From an uncultured Flavobacteriales bacterium (GTDB lineage: Bacteria; Bacteroidota; Bacteroidia; Flavobacteriales; BACL11), in the NCBI GenBank assembly GCA_913052655.1, contig CAJXFN010000050.1:1-9765 (forward strand): DNA of 9,765 bases, given 5' to 3'. The notes under the pieces were generated by a model that did no database searches, was not told the DNA's origin, and was given only the letters and a program-made list of their open reading frames with translations. The position numbers and the translations under genes were made by a program. Below, one piece after another: positions 6,261 to 9,765 of the stretch; within the stretch, counting starts at the first letter, position 1; each line of letters opens with the position of its first letter.

Positions 6261-6668
6261 ATGGGAGCTAGAAAAAGATTAAAAGCAAATGCAATGAAAG
6301 CAGCGAGAAAAACAATCGCTTTTGCAAAATTAAATAACTGCCCTACATCTCCAAGGAAGATGAGATTAATTGCGGATCTTATTAGAGGAATGGATGCAGA
6401 TAAGGCTTTAGCACAATTAAAATTGAACCCGAAAGAGGCTTCTGGAAGAATGGAAAAATTACTTCTTTCAGCACTTGCAAATTGGGAAGTGAAGAATGAA
6501 GGAAAAAGAATGGATGAAAGTAATCTATATATTTCAGAAGTTAAGGTAGATAGTGGAAGAATGCTAAAAAGAATTCAACCCGCTCCTCAAGGAAGAGCAC
6601 ATAGAATAAGAAAAAGATCAAACCATGTGACACTAGTGGTTGATAGTAGAAATACAGATAATAATTAA
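6261..6668 (+). CDS. rplV: 50S ribosomal protein L22 (uL22)
   Basis: uL22 touches all 23S rRNA domains, and its beta-hairpin lines the exit tunnel near the macrolide site. The 135 residues exceed the roughly 110 of E. coli L22. About 20 extra residues form a basic N-terminus (MGARKRLKANAMKAARKT) before the conserved core FAKLNNCPTSPRKMRLIADLIRG (21-43), and the C-terminus has a few added residues. This extended form is what I remember from Bacteroidota. The hairpin MLKRIQPAPQGRAHRIRKRSNHVTLVV (101-127) is intact, with no deletion of the type linked to macrolide resistance. The start follows the tandem stop of rpsS. GGAGG at 6237-6241 is 19 nt from the ATG and belongs to rpsS codons, so it is not a credible SD. 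Confidence 0.97.
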   Translation: MGARKRLKANAMKAARKTIAFAKLNNCPTSPRKMRLIADLIRGMDADKALAQLKLNPKEASGRMEKLLLSALANWEVKNEGKRMDESNLYISEVKVDSGRMLKRIQPAPQGRAHRIRKRSNHVTLVVDSRNTDNN

Positions 6669-6669
6669 T

Positions 6670-7377
6670 ATGGGACAAAAAACAAATCCAATTGGTAATA
6701 GATTAGGTTACATCCGTGGATGGGAATCTAATTGGTTTGGTGGAAATGACTTTGGTGATAAACTTGCTGAAGATGATAAAATCAGAAATTATCTAAAAGT
6801 GAGATTGTCAAAGGCTAGTATATCTAGAATTGCTATCGAAAGAACTTTAAAAGTAGTTACTATTACAGTACATACATCCAGACCTGGAATAATTATTGGA
6901 AAAGGAGGTCAAGAAGTAGAGACCTTAAAACAAGAAATCAAGAAGATTACTGGTAAAGAAATTCAGATAAATATTTTTGAAGTTAAAAGACCAGATTTAG
7001 AAGCTACTTTAGTTGCAAATAATATTGCTAGACAAGTAGAAGGAAGAATTTCTTATAAAAGAGCTATTAAGATGGCCATTGCCTCTACCATGAGAATGGG
7101 AGCGGAAGGAATAAAGGTTCAGATATCTGGCAGATTAAATGGAGCAGAAATGGCGAGATCTGAAATGTATAAAGATGGAAGAACACCACTACATACATTT
7201 AGAGCAGATATTGACTATGCATTAGCAGAAGCTTTAACTCAATATGGATTAATTGGAATTAAAGTTTGGATATGTAGAGGAGAAGTATATGGAAAAAGAG
7301 ATCTGATGTTGCATTTCAAATCTCAGAAAGGAGGAAAGAAAGCAGGAAACAACAGAGGGCCAAAGAGAAAAAGGTAA
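6670..7377 (+). CDS. rpsC: 30S ribosomal protein S3 (uS3)
   Basis: uS3 forms part of the mRNA entry channel and takes part in mRNA unwinding with uS4 and uS5. I chose ATG 6670, giving MGQKTNPIGNRLG and 235 residues. An in-frame TTG at 6640 would add ten residues overlapping rplV and is unlikely. The KH type-2 domain contains IIIGKGGQEVE (74-84), and the C-terminal half has GRLNGAEMARSEMYKDGRTPLHTFRADIDY. The tail is strongly basic (KGGKKAGNNRGPKRKR). Only 1 nt separates it from the rplV stop. The gene ends with in-frame tandem TAA TAA (7375-7380). The 22 nt before rplP is the longest gap in the operon. Confidence 0.98.
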   Translation: MGQKTNPIGNRLGYIRGWESNWFGGNDFGDKLAEDDKIRNYLKVRLSKASISRIAIERTLKVVTITVHTSRPGIIIGKGGQEVETLKQEIKKITGKEIQINIFEVKRPDLEATLVANNIARQVEGRISYKRAIKMAIASTMRMGAEGIKVQISGRLNGAEMARSEMYKDGRTPLHTFRADIDYALAEALTQYGLIGIKVWICRGEVYGKRDLMLHFKSQKGGKKAGNNRGPKRKR

Positions 7378-7399
7378 TAATTTTTAAAGAGAAAGTAAA

Positions 7400-7828
7400 A
7401 TGTTACAACCAAAAAAGACAAAGTTTAGAAGAATGCAAAAGGGCAGAATGAAAGGTAATGCCCAGAGAGGACATCAATTGGCTTTCGGAACTTTCGGAAT
7501 AAAAGCGTTAGAGGAGTGTTGGATTACAGCTCGTCAAATCGAAGCAGCTCGTATTGCAGTAACTCGTTATATGAAAAGACAAGGACAGGTGTGGATAAGA
7601 ATATTCCCTAGTAAACCAATTACTAAAAAGCCTGCTGAGGTTAGAATGGGTAAAGGTAAAGGAGCTCCAGAATATTGGGCTGCAACAGTAACTCCAGGAA
7701 GAATAATGTTTGAAATTGATGGTGTAGATTTTGATACTGCTAAAGAGGCTTTAAGATTAGCAGCCCAGAAACTTCCAATCACAACTAAGTTTATAGTAAA
7801 GAGAGATTATATAGTCAAAAGTAAATAA
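7400..7828 (+). CDS. rplP: 50S ribosomal protein L16 (uL16)
   Basis: uL16 binds near the A site of the 50S subunit and is added late in its assembly. The 142-residue product begins MLQPKKTKFRRMQKGRMKGNAQRGH, with the Bacteroidota-type GNAQRGH. It continues with ITARQIEAARIAVTRYMKRQG (42-62) and the loop KPAEVRMGKGKGAPEYW (77-93). Arg82 is equivalent to E. coli Arg81, which is hydroxylated by the YcfD (RoxA) oxygenase. Whether this organism has that enzyme cannot be seen. Three CGT arginine codons cluster at 7532-7567 in a window otherwise dominated by AGA. The start lies in an A-rich context (AAAGAGAAAGTAAAATG). Its stop touches the rpmC start with no gap. Confidence 0.98.
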   Translation: MLQPKKTKFRRMQKGRMKGNAQRGHQLAFGTFGIKALEECWITARQIEAARIAVTRYMKRQGQVWIRIFPSKPITKKPAEVRMGKGKGAPEYWAATVTPGRIMFEIDGVDFDTAKEALRLAAQKLPITTKFIVKRDYIVKSK

Positions 7829-8023
7829 ATGAAAGCAACTATTTTTAAAGATACTCCAGAAAATGAATTACTGGACATTTTAGCTTCTGAGAAAGAAAAG
7901 TTATCTAAAATGAAAATGAGTCATGAGGTATCTCCATTGGAGAACCCAAAATTAATTACCGTTACTAGAAAAGTAATAGCGAGAATTATGACAGAACTTT
8001 CTAGAAGAAGAATTGAAGCTTAG
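7829..8023 (+). CDS. rpmC: 50S ribosomal protein L29 (uL29)
   Basis: uL29 is a small two-helix protein beside uL23 at the exit of the peptide tunnel. The 64 residues contain the helix ELLDILASEKEKLSKMKMSHEVSPLENPK (13-41) and the closing helix with TRKVIARIMTELSRRRIE (46-63), typical for the family. ATG 7829 directly abuts the rplP stop TAA (7826-7828), so initiation is probably by ribosomes finishing rplP. The gene ends in TAG (8021-8023), followed by an A/T-only spacer to rpsQ. Confidence 0.97.
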   Translation: MKATIFKDTPENELLDILASEKEKLSKMKMSHEVSPLENPKLITVTRKVIARIMTELSRRRIEA

Positions 8024-8036
8024 AATAAATAAAAAA

Positions 8037-8291
8037 ATGGAAAGAAATTTAAGAAAAGAAAGAATTGGTGTAGTTTCTTCAAACAAAATGGACAAGTCTA
8101 TAGTTGTTATGGTAGAAAGAAAAGTAAAACACCCTCTTTACGGTAAGTTCGTTAAGAAATCTACAAAGTTTATTGCTCATGATGAAGAAAATACATGTAA
8201 TGAAGGTGATACAGTAAAAATCATGGAAACGAGAAAATTGAGCAAGAATAAAAATTGGAGATTAATTGATATAATTGAAAGAGCAAAATAA
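8037..8291 (+). CDS. rpsQ: 30S ribosomal protein S17 (uS17)
   Basis: uS17 is an OB-fold protein that binds 16S rRNA helices early in 30S assembly. ATG 8037 gives MERNLRKERIGVV and 84 residues, the family length. An in-frame TTG at 8013 would add eight residues overlapping rpmC and can be set aside. Signatures are GVVSSNKMDKSIVV (11-24), KHPLYGKF (31-38) and NEGDTVKIMETRKLSK (55-70). The 13-nt spacer from rpmC is only A, T and one G, with no SD. The stop overlaps the rplN start as TAATG at 8289-8293. Confidence 0.97.
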   Translation: MERNLRKERIGVVSSNKMDKSIVVMVERKVKHPLYGKFVKKSTKFIAHDEENTCNEGDTVKIMETRKLSKNKNWRLIDIIERAK

Positions 8292-8659
8292 TGATACAAC
8301 AAGAATCAAGAGTAAAAGTAGCTGACAATAGTGGAGCAAAAGAAATTCTATGTATTAGAGTACTAGGGGGTACAGGAAAAAGGTACGCCTCAGTTGGAGA
8401 TAAAATTGTTGGAACAGTGAAGACTGCAACACCTTCCGGAAACGTGAAGAAAGGGCAGGTAGTTAAAGCCGTAATGGTAAGAGTAAAGAAAGAAATCAGA
8501 AGAAAGGATGGTTCTTATATTAGATTTGATGATAATGCTTGTGTTATTATTGATGAAAGTGGACAAATGAAAGGTACTCGAGTATTTGGTCCGGTCGCTA
8601 GAGAATTGAGAGATAATGATTTTATGAAAGTAGTATCCTTAGCACCAGAGGTGTTATAA
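8291..8659 (+). CDS. rplN: 50S ribosomal protein L14 (uL14)
   Basis: uL14 lies on the 50S face that meets the small subunit and forms bridges there. It is also the docking site for the silencing factor RsfS. The 122 residues are exactly the usual bacterial length. MIQQESRVKVADNSGAKE opens the protein, with GGTGKRYASVGDKIVGTVK (26-44), VRVKKEIRRKDGSYIRFDDNACV (68-90) and the ending GPVARELRDNDFMKVVSLAPEVL. It is the first gene of the classical spc block, but its start overlaps the rpsQ stop by one base. S10 and spc are therefore one unit here, with no room for a separate promoter. Confidence 0.98.
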   Translation: MIQQESRVKVADNSGAKEILCIRVLGGTGKRYASVGDKIVGTVKTATPSGNVKKGQVVKAVMVRVKKEIRRKDGSYIRFDDNACVIIDESGQMKGTRVFGPVARELRDNDFMKVVSLAPEVL

Positions 8660-8673
8660 ACTAATATAATAAG

Positions 8674-8997
8674 ATGACAAAGTTAAAATTAAAGAAAGAC
8701 GATATTGTTGTAGTATTAGCTGGAACTTCTAAAGGAAAAGAAGGGAAAATAATTAAAGTAATTCCTTCTTCTAATAGAGCAATTGTTGAAGGTGTAAATA
8801 TGGTTTCAAAACATACTAAGCCAAATGCAGCTAATCCACAAGGAGGTATTTTAAAGCAAGAAGCGTCAATAGATATTTCTAACCTTATGTTAGTAGACCC
8901 TAAATCAGGTAACCCTACAAGAGTTGGAAGAAAAAGAGATGAAAAAACAGGTAAATTAGTGAGATTCGCTAAAAAATCAGGAGAAGTAATAAAATAA
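8674..8997 (+). CDS. rplX: 50S ribosomal protein L24 (uL24)
   Basis: uL24 is one of the two assembly-initiator proteins of the 50S subunit and binds the 5' end of 23S rRNA. The 107 residues contain the N-terminal KOW motif (DDIVVVLAGTSKGKEGKIIKVIP, 9-31), the segment VEGVNMVSKHTKPNAANPQGGI (38-59) and a basic C-terminal part. ATG 8674 follows a 14-nt spacer ending ATAATAAG, much like the one before rplC, with A at -3 and no SD. The stop and the rplE start overlap as TAATG at 8995-8999. Confidence 0.98.
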   Translation: MTKLKLKKDDIVVVLAGTSKGKEGKIIKVIPSSNRAIVEGVNMVSKHTKPNAANPQGGILKQEASIDISNLMLVDPKSGNPTRVGRKRDEKTGKLVRFAKKSGEVIK

Positions 8998-9542
8998 TGG
9001 AATATAAACCAAATTTAAGAAAGAAATACTCTGATCAGATAATCCAAAATCTGAAGGGTAATTATAAATCAGTAATGCAAGTACCAAAACTTGAAAAGAT
9101 TTGTTTAAATCAAGGTTTAGGATCTGCAAGTTCAGATAAAAAACAAATTGAGGCAGCTCAGCAAGAAATGACAATGATTACTGGTCAGAAAGCATTAATT
9201 ACTAAAGCAACTAAAGACATTTCTAACTTTAAGTTAAGAAAAGGAATGCCTGTAGGGGTTATGGTTACTTTAAGAGGAGATAAAATGTATGAATTTTTAG
9301 AGAGATTTATTACTTCTACTCTTCCAAGAGTTAGAGATTTTCAAGGTTTAGAGGTTAAGGGATTTGATGGTAGAGGTAACTATACTATGGGTATAAAAGA
9401 ACAGATTGCATTCCCAGAAATTAGTATTGATAAAATTAATAAAATTACAGGAATGGACATCACTTTTGTAACAAGTGCAACATCTGATCAAGACGCTTTG
9501 ACACTTTTAAAAGAGTTTGGTTTACCATTTAAAAATAAATAA
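8997..9542 (+). CDS. rplE: 50S ribosomal protein L5 (uL5)
   Basis: uL5 binds 5S rRNA with uL18 and contributes to the central protuberance, contacting P-site tRNA and the 30S head. The 181 residues include NYKSVMQVPKLEKICLNQGLG (22-42), GQKALITKATKDISNFKLRKGMPVGVMVTLRG (63-94), the 5S rRNA-binding and tRNA-facing loop region RVRDFQGLEVKGFDGRGNY (110-128) and REQI-like KEQIAFPEI. Length and content are normal. The start is coupled to rplX by a 1-nt overlap, and rpsN follows after GTT. Confidence 0.98.
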   Translation: MEYKPNLRKKYSDQIIQNLKGNYKSVMQVPKLEKICLNQGLGSASSDKKQIEAAQQEMTMITGQKALITKATKDISNFKLRKGMPVGVMVTLRGDKMYEFLERFITSTLPRVRDFQGLEVKGFDGRGNYTMGIKEQIAFPEISIDKINKITGMDITFVTSATSDQDALTLLKEFGLPFKNK

Positions 9543-9545
9543 GTT

Positions 9546-9765
9546 ATGGCAAAAGAATCAATGAAAGCCCGTGAGGTAAAAAGAGCTAAATGTGTAGAGA
9601 GATATGCGGAGAAAAGAGCAGCATTAAAAGCAGCGGGGGACTATGAAGGTCTTCAGAAGCTACCAAAAAATGCTTCTCCTATCAGAATGCATAATAGATG
9701 TAAGATAACTGGAAGACCTAAAGGTTATATGAGACAATTTGGTATTTCTCGTGTAAAGTTTAGAG
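9546..9765 (+). CDS. rpsN: 30S ribosomal protein S14 (uS14), C-minus form, 3' end cut by window
   Basis: uS14 sits in the 30S head next to uS3 and uS10. The gene starts with ATG 9546, 3 nt after the rplE stop, and runs off the right edge after 73 codons plus one base. MAKESMKAREVKRAKCVERY opens the protein, and NRCKITGRPKGYMRQFGISRVKFR (50-73) is the conserved C-terminal core. Zinc-binding S14 has CxxC...CxxC in this core. Here only Cys52 remains, and the partner positions are Thr, Ser and Lys, so this is the zinc-free long form (usually about 89 residues). About 16 residues should be missing. rpsH would be expected next, but this cannot be seen. Confidence 0.96.
   Translation, partial: MAKESMKAREVKRAKCVERYAEKRAALKAAGDYEGLQKLPKNASPIRMHNRCKITGRPKGYMRQFGISRVKFR

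Noticed and set aside
6640..6669. Upstream TTG start for rpsC
   Set aside because: It would add ten residues not found in S3 proteins and overlap rplV; MGQKTNP from ATG 6670 is the conserved N-terminus.
7378..7399. Internal promoter or terminator in the largest gap (rpsC-rplP)
   Set aside because: Only 22 nt, with no stem and no TAnnTTTG match; too short for a full promoter without reaching into rpsC.
7567..7782. Reverse-strand open frame inside rplP with a hydrophobic product
   Set aside because: The hydrophobic look is the mirror of the L16 codons; nothing supports expression.
8013..8036. Upstream TTG start for rpsQ
   Set aside because: It overlaps the end of rpmC and adds residues not seen in the S17 family; ATG 8037 matches the family start.
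8977..9174. Reverse-strand open frame over the start of rplE
   Set aside because: It is a shadow of rplE and the end of rplX with no recognisable protein content.
300..9765. Frameshift, intein, mobile-element insertion or foreign gene within the operon
   Set aside because: Each complete protein runs through without interruption at near family length, in standard order and with uniform composition.

Overview
This window is the 5' part of a large ribosomal-protein operon from an AT-rich member of the Bacteroidota, most likely the Flavobacteriia/Flavobacteriales. Three things point there. The gene order is rpsL-rpsG-fusA-rpsJ without a tuf gene. The ribosomal proteins carry sequence signatures of that group, for example the uL2 segment NPVDHPMGGGEG, the uL4 segment FRGGG-VFGPRPR and the uL16 segment GRMKGNAQRGH. 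Finally, almost no gene has a Shine-Dalgarno sequence, and start sites are A-rich. The assignment rests on remembered family sequences, not on a search.

Layout. Positions 1-299 are a very AT-rich non-coding stretch. It may hold the last codons and a weak terminator of an upstream gene, followed by one good and one weaker match to the Bacteroidota promoter (TTTG, about 20 nt, TAnnTTTG). From 300 to the right edge there is one uninterrupted forward-strand array of 18 genes: rpsL, rpsG, fusA (the str block); rpsJ, rplC, rplD, rplW, rplB, rpsS, rplV, rpsC, rplP, rpmC, rpsQ (the S10 block); and rplN, rplX, rplE, rpsN (start of the spc block). rpsN is cut by the window edge. Gaps between genes run from a 1-nt overlap to 22 nt, so there is no room for internal terminators and little for promoters. 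A single transcript starting upstream of rpsL is the simplest reading.

Function. The genes supply structural proteins of both ribosomal subunits plus the translocase EF-G, in roughly stoichiometric amounts. Many of the 23S and 16S rRNA-binding proteins that nucleate assembly (uL2, uL3, uL4, uL22, uL24, uS7, uS17) are here. Three junctions (rplC/rplD, rpsQ/rplN, rplX/rplE) overlap as TAATG, which suggests translational coupling.

All 17 complete proteins are intact, close to family length and carry the expected key residues. I found no mobile element, CRISPR array, tRNA, rRNA or unknown gene, and no evidence of a new biological system. The points worth a second look are the upstream regulatory region, the SD-free initiation pattern and a few lineage-specific residue changes.
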